Positions 9,285-16,958 of a stretch of DNA of 64,000 bases are shown here, piece after piece. The position numbers and the translations under genes were made by a program. Within the stretch, counting starts at the first letter, position 1. Each line of letters opens with the position of its first letter. Under the pieces are notes generated by a model. That model had not been told where the DNA came from. It was given only the letters and a program-made list of their open reading frames with translations, and searched no databases. This DNA is from JALOAT01 sp041687015 (GTDB taxonomy: Bacteria > Pseudomonadota > Gammaproteobacteria > Thiohalomonadales > Thiohalomonadaceae): the NCBI GenBank assembly GCA_041687015.1, contig JAWLCT010000012.1:1-64000 (forward strand). Reading direction: 5' to 3'.

Positions 9285-10118
9285 ATGTTCATCACCCTGT
9301 TGCACACCCCGGTCCTGGATGCCGCGGCGCGCCAGCGCATCGGTGCGGCGCTTTCCGGCGAGATCGAAAGCTGCGGCGGCTTCTTTCGCGTGCGGCACCG
9401 CGCACCGTTGGATACAGCGGCCCTGTCCGCCTTGCGCAGTGATCTGCCTTTCGATATCAACATGTTGCCCGCCGGTTTCGATCCATCCCGTGTCCGTCTG
9501 TTGGTCACGGATATGGATTCCACCCTCATCACCATCGAGTGCATTGACGAGATCGCGGATTTCGCCGGCCGCAAGACGGACGTCGCCGCCGTCACTGAAG
9601 CCGCGATGCGCGGCGAAATCGACTTTCCGACCTCCCTGAAGCGGCGCGTGGCCGCCCTGGAGGGGCTGGAGGAATCGGCCTTGCTGCGGGTTTATGAGGA
9701 GCGCCTGACCCTCAACCCGGGTGCGGAAGCGCTGCTGGCGGGCCTCAAGGCGCACGGCGTGCGGGTTGGCCTGGTGTCAGGCGGATTCACTTTCTTCACC
9801 GAGCGTCTGCGGGAGCGGCTGGGCCTGGACGAAGCCCTTGCCAATGTCCTCGAAGTGCAGGACGGGCGCCTGACGGGACGCGTGCTTGGCGATATCGTGG
9901 ACGCGGACGGCAAGGCGCGCTTCCTCGCCGGACTCCGCGAACGCATGGCCATCGAGCCGATGCAGACCATCGCGCTGGGCGACGGTGCCAACGATCTCAA
10001 GATGCTGCAGACCGCCGGGCTCGGCGTGGCGTTCCATGCCAAACCCAAGGTACAGGCCGAGGCCGGGGCCGTGCTGAATCACGGTGGCCTGGACGCGGTA
10101 CTGCATTTCCTGGAGTGA
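9285..10118 (+). CDS. serB: Phosphoserine phosphatase
   Basis: 277 residues; hydrolyses O-phosphoserine to serine in the last step of serine biosynthesis. The HAD motif I is VTDMDSTLI with the nucleophile Asp76 and acid/base Asp78. Motif II is LVSGGFT and motif III/IV is KARFL…ALGDGANDLKML with the Mg-binding aspartates. An N-terminal ACT-like region of about 65 residues precedes the catalytic domain, as in E. coli-type SerB. ATG at 9285 fits the family length. It is the first clear gene of a run with ycgL, whose start is two bases past its stop. Confidence 0.95.
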   Translation: MFITLLHTPVLDAAARQRIGAALSGEIESCGGFFRVRHRAPLDTAALSALRSDLPFDINMLPAGFDPSRVRLLVTDMDSTLITIECIDEIADFAGRKTDVAAVTEAAMRGEIDFPTSLKRRVAALEGLEESALLRVYEERLTLNPGAEALLAGLKAHGVRVGLVSGGFTFFTERLRERLGLDEALANVLEVQDGRLTGRVLGDIVDADGKARFLAGLRERMAIEPMQTIALGDGANDLKMLQTAGLGVAFHAKPKVQAEAGAVLNHGGLDAVLHFLE

Positions 10119-10120
10119 AC

Positions 10121-10384
10121 ATGAAGAGCTACATCTATCGCAGTTCCAAGAAGCAGGAGCTCTACCTGTTTGTCCCGGAGCAGGACAAATTCGACAAGAT
10201 CCCGGAAGCGGTGATGAAGGCTTTCGGCAAACCGGAATTCGTTTTTGAACTGGAACTTACGCCGGAGCGCAAGCTCGCGCGCAGCGATGTGGGCGAGGTA
10301 ATGCGCAGCCTGCACGGACAGGGTTTCTACCTGCAGATGCCGCCGCCTCCCGAGGCGGATCCGACGTACCGACGCGCGGAATAG
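10121..10384 (+). CDS. ycgL: YcgL-family protein
   Basis: 87 residues beginning MKSYIYRSSKKQELYLFV, the conserved start of the YcgL (UPF0745) family. The fold is small alpha/beta; function unknown. ATG at 10121 is preferred over the upstream in-frame GTG at 10115 because TGGAG lies just before it and it matches the family N-terminus. It is probably co-transcribed with serB (2-bp gap). Confidence 0.9.
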   Translation: MKSYIYRSSKKQELYLFVPEQDKFDKIPEAVMKAFGKPEFVFELELTPERKLARSDVGEVMRSLHGQGFYLQMPPPPEADPTYRRAE

Positions 10385-10398
10385 CGGCCCGCCCCCCC

Positions 10399-10428
10399 TG
10401 GTTTCGCTGTGCTCCGCCCGGGCTACGC
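10399..10428. repeat. Palindromic repeat, family 2 (left arm decayed)
   Basis: Reads GGTTTCGCTGTGCTCCGCCC followed by GGGCTACGCG, matching the right half and loop of the 3899-3925 element. It lies between the convergent ycgL and the small membrane-protein gene. Confidence 0.45.
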
Positions 10429-10439
10429 GCGCCCGCGAT

Positions 10440-10604
10440 TCAGGGCGGCGGCGCCGGCAGATCGCGTGGCGCGGCAACTGGGCGGGTGCCGAGGGCGTCC
10501 GGCGACGGTGAAATGCTGGCGAAAAGCACGAACACCGCCGTCAGTACAGCGAAGCCGGCCAGCAATTTCACCATCACGCGCAATACCAGCCGGCGTTCCG
10601 CCAT
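10440..10604 (-). CDS. Small single-pass membrane protein, unknown
   Basis: A 54-residue frame starting MAERRLVLRVMVKLLAGF. Arg/Lys residues precede one hydrophobic helix (about 12-30: VKLLAGFAVLTAVFVLFAS) and a Pro/Ala-rich tail ending APPP. It starts three bases after the stop of the upstream small coiled-coil gene on the same strand, which supports translation as a pair. By positive-inside the N-terminus would be cytosolic. No family is recognised. Confidence 0.5.
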   Translation of the reverse strand: MAERRLVLRVMVKLLAGFAVLTAVFVLFASISPSPDALGTRPVAAPRDLPAPPP

Positions 10605-10607
10605 GGC

Positions 10608-10814
10608 TCAGTCGTTCTCGGGCGTGAGGGGATGCAGGCGTTCGCAAGCGCTGTCCAGACCGCTTTTGACTTCCTGGAGTTCCTGCACGATCTGACGCAA
10701 TTCCTGTGCGTGCTCACTGCCGTCCCGCTCCAGGCTGGCGAGGAGCTCGATGGCGGTTTCAACGCTGAGCTTCGCTTCGGTCAGGTCGTGCTGGGCATTT
10801 TCGATTGCGTCCAT
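10608..10814 (-). CDS. Small acidic coiled-coil protein, unknown
   Basis: 68 residues, MDAIENAQHDLTEAKLSVET onward, almost entirely predicted helix with heptad spacing of Leu/Ile/Val and many Glu/Gln: a short coiled coil. The internal ATG at 10814 is chosen because the upstream extension is low-complexity and lacks helix character. It is followed at once by the small membrane protein, so the two may form a membrane-tethered coiled-coil pair (inference). Divergent from soxB. Confidence 0.55.
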   Translation of the reverse strand: MDAIENAQHDLTEAKLSVETAIELLASLERDGSEHAQELRQIVQELQEVKSGLDSACERLHPLTPEND

Positions 10815-11138
10815 CGGAGTTTCGACTGTTGCTGAAGGGGCTGCGATTCCGGCAGCTATAGTAGGGACATCGGCGCCCCGCTTAAAGCCCCTTCCGTTCC
10901 TTTTCCTTGCAGAGCAAAGACCTGGCGTCACTATCACCTTTGGCCTATCGCCCCCGCGAGGCGGTTTTCAGTACGTTGCTGCCTGGCTGAATAACGCCGT
11001 GGAATAAAGCGCGCACTTCCCGCCACTTTATCGAAGTGTGATGCGCCGAATAGAACAACGGCTTGACCACCGCGGGCACACCCCTGTTTCTTTCCGAGTC
11101 CGGCTCGGAACCATAAAAATATCGAGGAGTCGTTTCAT
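10815..11138. promoter_or_regulatory. Divergent upstream region of soxB
   Basis: 324 bases without a gene, between the minus-strand small coiled-coil gene and soxB. It includes a short inverted repeat (CACTT/AAGTG, 11024-11038) and, before soxB, an AGGAG ribosome-binding site at 11124-11128. No strong -35/-10 pair is evident by eye. A regulator site for thiosulfate control would be expected here but I cannot identify one. Confidence 0.4.
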
Positions 11139-12923
11139 ATGTCGCTTAGCCGTCGCCAGTTCATCGCGTTGATGGGCGTTGCAGGCGCCGCCGGGTTGAT
11201 TCCCGGCCTGGTGCATGGGGCCGCCGCGCGCCGCATGCCGTCCGATCTCTACACCGCGCCCAAGTTCGGCAACGTGAGCCTGCTGCATATCACCGACGTG
11301 CACGCGCAGCTCAATCCCGTCTATTTCCGCGAGCCTAACGTCAACCTCGGCATCGGCAGTTCCTTTGGAAAGGCTCCCCACGTGGTGGGTGACAAGCTGC
11401 TCTCCCACTTCGGCATCGCGCCCGGCTCCCTCGAAGCGCACGCGTTCACGTACCTGAATTTCTCGCGCGCCGCCGAGACCTACGGCAGGGTGGGCGGCTT
11501 TGCCCATCTCAAGACCCTGGTCGACACGATCCGCGGCGAGCGTGGCGCCGGTAATTCGCTGCTGCTGGACGGTGGTGACACCTGGCAGGGCTCGGGTACC
11601 GCCTACTGGACCCGCGGCATGGATATGGTGGAGGCCTGCAACCTGCTGGGCGTCGATATCATGACCGGCCACTGGGAGTTCACCTACACCGATGAAGAGG
11701 TGATCAAGAACATCCATGCCTTCAAGGGTGAGTTCCTGGCGCACAACGTGCGTGTGAAGGAAGACGCCGCCTTCGATTACCGCTTCGCCGATTTCGAAGG
11801 CTTCGATGAGAACACCAATCACGCCTTCAAACCCTACACCATCCGCCAGGTGGGCGGCGCCAAGGTGGCGGTGATCGGCCAGGCCTTCCCCTACACGCCC
11901 ATTGCCAACCCCTCGCGCTTCATACCGGACTGGACTTTCGGCATCCGCGACGCAGAAATGCAGAAGCTGGTGGACGACGTCCGTGCCAACGAAAAGCCGG
12001 ATGTGGTGGTGGTGCTGTCCCACAATGGCATGGACGTGGACCTGAAGATGGCCTCGGTGGTGAGCGGTGTGGACGTGATCCTCGGCGGCCATACCCACGA
12101 CGGTATGCCGGCCCCCACGGTGGTGCAGAACCGCGGTGGCCGCACCCTGGTGTGCAATGCCGGTTCCAACGGCAAGTTCCTGGGTGTCATGGATCTGGAT
12201 GTGCGTGGCGGCAAGGTGCAGGACTTCCGTTACCGCCTGCTGCCGGTATTCTCGAACCTCATCGAAGCCGACAAGGACATGGCGGCCTTCATCGAGAAGA
12301 CGCGCGCGCCGTACAAGGCGAAGCTGGAGGAAAAGCTGGCCATCACCAACGACGTGCTTTACCGCCGCGGCAATTTCAACGGCACCTTCGATCAGATCGT
12401 GTGTGATGCGCAGCGCGCGGTGGGCGATGCCCAGATCTCGCTTTCGCCGGGTTTCCGCTGGGGCACCACGGTGTTGCCGGGCCAGGCCATCACCATGGAG
12501 CACGTGCTCGACCAGACCTGCATCACCTACCCCGAGACCTACGTGCGCGAAATGAGCGGCGAGGAGATCAAGCTCATCCTCGAAGACGTGGCCGACAATC
12601 TCTTCAACGCGGACCCCTATTACCAGCAGGGCGGCGACATGGTGCGCGTGGGTGGTCTCGATTATGTGTGCGATCCCACCGCAAGCATGGGCAAGCGCAT
12701 CTCCGACATGCAGCTGGACAACGGCACGAAGGTGGAGCCCAACAAGAAGTACAAGGTGGCCGGCTGGGCCACGGTGGGTGCGCAGTCACCGGGGCGTCCC
12801 ATCTGGGACGTGGTGGCCGACTATTTGCGCGATCAGAAGAACGTGTCCATCAAGAAGCTGAACACACCCAAGCTCAAGAATGTCGCCGGCAACCCCGGCC
12901 TCGCCGATTATCCCAAAGCCTGA
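11139..12923 (+). CDS. soxB: Thiosulfohydrolase SoxB
   Basis: 594 residues. SoxB is the periplasmic di-manganese enzyme that hydrolyses the terminal sulfone from SoxY-bound cysteine S-thiosulfonate, releasing sulfate in thiosulfate oxidation. It starts with a Tat signal (SRRQFIALMG). Metal-site motifs of the 5'-nucleotidase/metallophosphatase fold follow: HITDVHAQ (Asp53, His55), DGGDTWQG (Asp147), GHWEFTY (177-183), LSHNG and GGHTHDG. The GHWEFTY form in place of GNHE is typical of SoxB and separates it from ordinary 5'-nucleotidases. Length matches the family. It stands alone: soxXYZACD are not in this window. AGGAG precedes the ATG, and a strong intrinsic terminator follows, so it is monocistronic. 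Confidence 0.95.
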   Translation: MSLSRRQFIALMGVAGAAGLIPGLVHGAAARRMPSDLYTAPKFGNVSLLHITDVHAQLNPVYFREPNVNLGIGSSFGKAPHVVGDKLLSHFGIAPGSLEAHAFTYLNFSRAAETYGRVGGFAHLKTLVDTIRGERGAGNSLLLDGGDTWQGSGTAYWTRGMDMVEACNLLGVDIMTGHWEFTYTDEEVIKNIHAFKGEFLAHNVRVKEDAAFDYRFADFEGFDENTNHAFKPYTIRQVGGAKVAVIGQAFPYTPIANPSRFIPDWTFGIRDAEMQKLVDDVRANEKPDVVVVLSHNGMDVDLKMASVVSGVDVILGGHTHDGMPAPTVVQNRGGRTLVCNAGSNGKFLGVMDLDVRGGKVQDFRYRLLPVFSNLIEADKDMAAFIEKTRAPYKAKLEEKLAITNDVLYRRGNFNGTFDQIVCDAQRAVGDAQISLSPGFRWGTTVLPGQAITMEHVLDQTCITYPETYVREMSGEEIKLILEDVADNLFNADPYYQQGGDMVRVGGLDYVCDPTASMGKRISDMQLDNGTKVEPNKKYKVAGWATVGAQSPGRPIWDVVADYLRDQKNVSIKKLNTPKLKNVAGNPGLADYPKA

Positions 12924-12938
12924 CGGCAAACCCCCTTG

Positions 12939-12968
12939 CGGGAGGGTAAACACCCTCCCGTTTTTTTT
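12939..12968 (+). terminator. Intrinsic terminator of soxB
   Basis: A perfect 9-bp stem (CGGGAGGGT / ACCCTCCCG) with an AAAC loop is followed directly by eight T. It lies 16 bases after the soxB stop. Confidence 0.92.
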
Positions 12969-13020
12969 GCGCGGGATTCCGGTTACCGGATGCGTCCTCC
13001 GACCCGTTCAGTCCCTCTTC

Positions 13021-13088
13021 ATGGACCCTGGCTTTCGTCGGGGTGGTGGTATCTCTGTCGCGTCTTTCCGGCGCAGGCCGGAATCCAT
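13021..13088. repeat. Inverted pair of a third palindromic repeat family
   Basis: Bases 13062-13088 contain TTCCGGC and GCCGGAA arms ending in TCCAT. Bases 13021-13047 are a diverged inverse copy beginning ATGGACCCTGGC. Together they form an imperfect 27-bp inverted pair with a short spacer between soxB and the DUF523 gene. The TTCCGGCG…CCGGAATCCA type is common between genes in many proteobacteria (recall). Confidence 0.5.
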
Positions 13089-13177
13089 TCACGGCTGCCG
13101 GGGTGAGGTCCGTTCGCCTCTCCACGGGGCGTCGTGCTGTCGAATTCGCAAGAAATCAGGGGGCGGCCGCTCCCCAA

Positions 13178-13696
13178 TCAAGCCCGCAGTCGTCCGTACA
13201 GCCGCACCCGTTCGACGAACTGCCTGAGTCGTACGGGATCGGCGAGACTTTCGTGCTCCTCCACGGGCAGCCCCGGCAAGGCCTCCAGAAGCGCCCGCGC
13301 GAACAAGCCCGTTCCGTTGGGACAGGTCGTGCCGTCAGCCAGGTGCACCGTGACCGACAGGCCACAGCTGGGGGAACGGTTCTTGAGAATGAAGCCGCTC
13401 ACGAGTTCAAGCGTCGCGGCGGTGTGGCGACCGAACGCCAGAAGGGCTTCGGTGGCGTCCAGATCCCGCTGTTCCACACCTATCGCGCGCGGGTTGTGTC
13501 GGTCGCCTTCCAACTGAATGGGCGGCCGCGGCACGCCCAGGCCGATGCCCACCTCGGGGCATACGGGCACAAGCTCGAATTCGCGGGCGAGTATGTCCGC
13601 CACCCGGGGATCCCGTTTGTGGGTGCCGTCGTAGCGCACGTTTTCACCCAGCAAACAGGCGCTCACGCCCAGCCGAAGGCGAGGGAGGATGGTCAC
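13178..13696 (-). CDS. DUF523 family protein
   Basis: 172 residues, N-terminus LRLGVSACLLGENVRYDG and a later ILKNRSPSCG motif, both hallmarks of DUF523 (YbbK-like). Conserved cysteines in SACLLG, VCPEVG and SPSCG suggest metal or Fe-S binding, though the family has no proven reaction. The GTG start at 13696 is preceded by GAGGAGA. It is divergent from the di-iron protein at 13912 with a 215-bp gap that must hold both promoters. Confidence 0.85.
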   Translation of the reverse strand: MTILPRLRLGVSACLLGENVRYDGTHKRDPRVADILAREFELVPVCPEVGIGLGVPRPPIQLEGDRHNPRAIGVEQRDLDATEALLAFGRHTAATLELVSGFILKNRSPSCGLSVTVHLADGTTCPNGTGLFARALLEALPGLPVEEHESLADPVRLRQFVERVRLYGRLRA

Positions 13697-13911
13697 TTTC
13701 TCTCCTCAAGTGTCGAAACGGTTTTTTTCTTAGCGTCCTTGTGAATCATAAAGCCTGTGTAAGGAATCAATCACTTAACGCTCTGAAGGTGTTCGGGGCC
13801 GGGGCCCGTAAACAGCGCCACAGCGTTTGACCCACAGGTTGCCCGTTTTCTTCCGCAGGGGGTGGCGTTAAAGTTAGTGAACCCTGATATTCCCGCGGAG
13901 CCAAAAGCGCG

Positions 13912-15159
13912 ATGACTTCCCCCGACAACGTCCGCGTACGCCGTTTTTCCGATCTGCTGGATGAACTGCCCGACGGGCGTGTGCAGTTGCTGCCGGAAGT
14001 CCATCCTTCCCGCGACCTGCTTGAAATGGAGGTGGACGAAGTACTCACCCGCTTCAAGCAGAGCCAGGTGGACGATTTCGGCAAAATCATCGTCGACCTG
14101 GAAAATCCGGGCAACGCGCTGAACCGCCTGTTTGCGGAATTGCGCGCCATCGCCGAGCAGGAGCCCGGCAATCCGTTCCCGCGCAGCCGTCTGTTCCGCG
14201 CGGGCGAAATCGGCCGCCTGTTCCTCGAACTGCACGATCACGTGATGAGCCATCCGGTATGGCGCCATCCGTTCTTCTGCCGCTTTTTCCAGGGCGAGTT
14301 TAATGCCGAGCAGGCCACCCGCTTTGCCGTGAACTATTTCAATCAGGTCAAGAATACCCGCCAGTGCGTCGCTTTGGCCCTGGGCCGCTTCAACAGCCTC
14401 ATGGATATGCCTTACGGCAGTCTCAACGAGCGCCTTTCGGAACTCACCCAAATCGTGTTGGCCCAGCTGATTGCCGATGAATACGGCGTGGGCATTCACG
14501 AAGTGGAGGATTATCCCTCCCTGTCGGGCCTGTTCCAGTCCACGACCCATATTGTCATGTACCGCAAGATGTTCGACGGCCTGGGTGTGCCGTTCGCGGA
14601 GCAGGATGTGCCGCTCCTGCATGGCGTGGCCGACAACGCGCTGACCCAGCGTCTGGTCGCCGGTGACGAGGCGTTCACGCCCCTGGAGGCACTGTCCTCG
14701 GTGGGCCTGGGCATGGAATGGGGCGTACCCGAGTTCTTCTCCCTGCTGCTCGGCGGCATGATCCGCTGGGCCCATCGCAATGATGTCCCGCTCACTCAGG
14801 ATCACCTGCTGGTGCTCATCGCCCATGTGCGCTATGACGTACTACACGCCATCGCGGTGATGATGGTGACCAGCCTGTTCGTCAAGGAGGAGGCGGACGT
14901 GGACGCGGTGAAGGGGGCCACCAACACCCTCATGGCCGCCCGTTACGGGATGATGACCGATCTCTACGCCCATGTGTTCGGTGAACCTTGTCCGTCCCTC
15001 GCCGAAGCAGGTCTGGAACCGCGCTATCACTTGCGCGACCGGCGCATCGAAACAGCGTTGTTGCAGGCGCGGGGCCGTGCGGCGGACGGCACCGTGGTGG
15101 ACACCGCCGCCTACCGGGCACGACGTGACACCCCCTTCGTGTTTGCCGAGGGGGGCTGA
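13912..15159 (+). CDS. Haem-oxygenase-like (TenA/PqqC fold) iron-containing redox enzyme
   Basis: 415 residues. The helical core (about 105-370) looks like the haem-oxygenase-like di-metal oxidase superfamily: LFLELHDHVMSHPVWRHPF, then YFNQVKNTRQ, then LIADEYGVG…H, and GMEWGVPEFF…HVRYDVLHA. The Glu/Asp and His residues at regular helical spacing are plausible di-iron ligands. The first 90 residues and the last 40 are extensions beyond the usual 220-260-residue core. The substrate is unknown. It is transcribed rightward; the following DUF2914 gene is 94 bp away. Confidence 0.72.
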   Translation: MTSPDNVRVRRFSDLLDELPDGRVQLLPEVHPSRDLLEMEVDEVLTRFKQSQVDDFGKIIVDLENPGNALNRLFAELRAIAEQEPGNPFPRSRLFRAGEIGRLFLELHDHVMSHPVWRHPFFCRFFQGEFNAEQATRFAVNYFNQVKNTRQCVALALGRFNSLMDMPYGSLNERLSELTQIVLAQLIADEYGVGIHEVEDYPSLSGLFQSTTHIVMYRKMFDGLGVPFAEQDVPLLHGVADNALTQRLVAGDEAFTPLEALSSVGLGMEWGVPEFFSLLLGGMIRWAHRNDVPLTQDHLLVLIAHVRYDVLHAIAVMMVTSLFVKEEADVDAVKGATNTLMAARYGMMTDLYAHVFGEPCPSLAEAGLEPRYHLRDRRIETALLQARGRAADGTVVDTAAYRARRDTPFVFAEGG

Positions 15160-15253
15160 ACCCTGTGAAGCAGTTCACGGGTTGCGCGCCTTCAATGCGG
15201 TGTAACATGAATTACCGGCCCTGTGTCGGGGCCGCAAACAAGGAGCAAAGAAG

Positions 15254-15730
15254 ATGCAAAAAGGATTCATCGGAGTAATGGCACTTTGCGCCGCGCTGGG
15301 CGTATCCGGACAGGCGCTCGCACAGGAACAGGCCCCATCCGGCGAGCAGGCGCAGAACCAGGCCCCTGAGCAGGCACCGCCGCAGGTTGATACGCAGGCG
15401 CAGGTTCAGGGCCAGGTGGCACGTTCCGCATTCACCAGCGATATCAGCGAGCGCGAACCGGTCGACAATCTCACCACCTTGACGCCGGACATAGCGCGCG
15501 TCTATTTCTTCACCGAATTGCGCAACCTCGAAGGCCAGACCGTCACCCATCGTTGGGAACACGCCGGCCAGGTGGTTGCAGAAATTCCCTTCAACGTCGG
15601 CGGTCCGCGCTGGCGTGTATGGTCGAGCAAGAACCTGGATTCGGGGACCACGGGTGAATGGAGCGTGACCGTGGTGGATGGCGCGGGCAATGAGCTCGCG
15701 CGCGAGAGCATCGCACCGGCCCCGCAGTGA
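15254..15730 (+). CDS. Secreted DUF2914 domain protein
   Basis: 158 residues. A signal peptide (MQKGFIGVMALCAALGVSG, then QALA) is followed by a Gln/Ala/Pro-rich linker (about 25-55) and a compact beta domain (about 75-155) with VYFFTELRNLEGQ, HRWEHAGQVV and W-S-K-N-L-D, which matches DUF2914. The domain is periplasmic and of unknown role. AAGGAGC ribosome-binding site before the ATG. Confidence 0.83.
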   Translation: MQKGFIGVMALCAALGVSGQALAQEQAPSGEQAQNQAPEQAPPQVDTQAQVQGQVARSAFTSDISEREPVDNLTTLTPDIARVYFFTELRNLEGQTVTHRWEHAGQVVAEIPFNVGGPRWRVWSSKNLDSGTTGEWSVTVVDGAGNELARESIAPAPQ

Positions 15731-15818
15731 TGCTGGCCGCGCGGTGACAAGAGAAGCCTGCTTGCTATGTTTCGACAGGGAGCCCGTTCGCGGGGTGCGG
15801 CAGGAGGGGGGTAGTCAC

Positions 15819-16115
15819 ATGGCCAATCGTTATGCGCCCGAAACGGGCACGTGGTACAAGGATGAGACCGGCGCATCGTTCGAGGTGATCCTCGTGGATG
15901 AGAGCGATGGCACCGTCGAGGTGCAGTATTTCGACGGCAGCCTCGAATCCTTCGACATGGAGACCTGGGAGGAGATGGCGCTCATACGCCGCGCGCCGCC
16001 CGAGGACTGGAGCGGTCCTTTCGATGATCTGGAAGCGGACGATCTGGATACGGGAGACTCCCCGGCCAGACCCCGCGACTGGTCCGATCCTCTCGACCTG
16101 GAGTTCGAAGACTGA
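15819..16115 (+). CDS. Small acidic DUF6763-like protein
   Basis: 98 residues, MANRYAPETGTWYKDETG onward, with repeated EDWSGPFDDLE and RDWSDPLDLE motifs and a strongly acidic C-terminus. It resembles the family annotated DUF6763 in gammaproteobacteria (recall). The ATG at 15819 follows a GGAGGGGG ribosome-binding site; a longer upstream reading lacks one. The stop lies immediately before pcm. Confidence 0.72.
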   Translation: MANRYAPETGTWYKDETGASFEVILVDESDGTVEVQYFDGSLESFDMETWEEMALIRRAPPEDWSGPFDDLEADDLDTGDSPARPRDWSDPLDLEFED

Positions 16116-16156
16116 CCGAACGTCCGCCGCGCAACGACATTCTGCGAAAACAACTG

Positions 16157-16798
16157 TTGCGCGACATCGAGGAGGAAACCCGTCTCGCGGCCGGATACAC
16201 CGGCCGCGAGCACCTGAACGCACGCGTCCTCGCGGCCATCGGCGAGGTGCCGCGTGAGCGTTTCGTGCCCGCACATCTGCAGCATGCGGCGTATGACAAT
16301 GCGCCGCTGCCCATCGGCGACGGCCAGACCATCTCCCAACCCTTCATGGTCGCGCTGATGACCGATTTGCTCGAGCTGCAGGCTGATGCCGTGGTGCTCG
16401 AAATCGGTACCGGTTCGGGTTATCAGGCCGCCGTACTGTCGCGGCTCGCAAGCCGCGTTTACACCATCGAGCGCGTCCCCCAACTCGCCGATGCCGCGGC
16501 TGCGCGGCTTGCGGAACTGGGCTATCGCAACGTTGAAGTCCGTCAATCCGACGGCTATGAGGGCTGGCCCGAACATGCACCCTTCGACGGCATCATCGTC
16601 ACCGCCGCTGCGCAACACGTGCCCCTGCCGTTGATAGAGCAGCTCAAGCCCCGCGGAAAACTGGTCATCCCCGTCGGCCAGCCCTATTTCGGCCAGGAGT
16701 TGCTGGTGCTCCACAAGGATGCTGACGGTCAGGTCAGCACTCACCATCTCCTTCCGGTCGCTTTCGTTCCGCTGGTGCGCGAGGGGAGCAGCGAGTAA
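16157..16798 (+). CDS. pcm: Protein-L-isoaspartate O-methyltransferase
   Basis: 213 residues; repairs isoaspartyl residues in aged proteins using S-adenosylmethionine. Motifs: ISQPFMVALMTDLLEL, the SAM loop LEIGTGSGYQAAV, FDGIIVTAAAQHVP and GKLVIPVG, all typical of Pcm. The start is uncertain. There is no ATG upstream of the conserved core; TTG at 16157 is used here, but the frame stays open to a CTG at 16112 that would overlap the preceding stop (CTGA) and add LTERPPRNDILRKQL. Neither has a clear ribosome-binding site. Convergent with the Lon-like gene. Confidence 0.9.
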   Translation: MRDIEEETRLAAGYTGREHLNARVLAAIGEVPRERFVPAHLQHAAYDNAPLPIGDGQTISQPFMVALMTDLLELQADAVVLEIGTGSGYQAAVLSRLASRVYTIERVPQLADAAAARLAELGYRNVEVRQSDGYEGWPEHAPFDGIIVTAAAQHVPLPLIEQLKPRGKLVIPVGQPYFGQELLVLHKDADGQVSTHHLLPVAFVPLVREGSSE

Positions 16799-16811
16799 CC
16801 GGCAAAGGGTA

Positions 16812-16840
16812 AACCACGGAGGTCACGGAGGACCACGGAG
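16812..16840. repeat. 9-bp-unit array, locus A (single arm)
   Basis: AACCACGGAGG, then TCACGGAGG, then ACCACGGAG: three units of the NCACGGRGR repeat just past the pcm stop, in the gap between convergent pcm and the Lon-like gene. No facing inverted arm is visible before 16959, so this is the only one-armed copy of the eight. Confidence 0.75.
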
Positions 16841-16958
16841 ACGATGATTTTCTGCCAATCGTCCGATCGGTTCCGGAGCGGTATCCGTCACGAGACCTGT
16901 CTGGAGAGCTCCCGCCGGAACCAGGGGCCTATCCTTCTTCGTCGCCTCCGGAATCAAC

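Noticed and set aside
11028..12503. 491-residue open frame opposite soxB
   Set aside because: Antisense shadow of soxB, His/Val/Gly-rich with no motif and no start signal.
11139..12923. 5'-nucleotidase/UshA instead of SoxB
   Set aside because: The Tat signal, GHWEFTY in place of GNHE, and overall length match SoxB.
16812..16840. CRISPR array
   Set aside because: The short tandem units have no spacers of uniform length and no cas genes are present; units are contiguous 9-mers.
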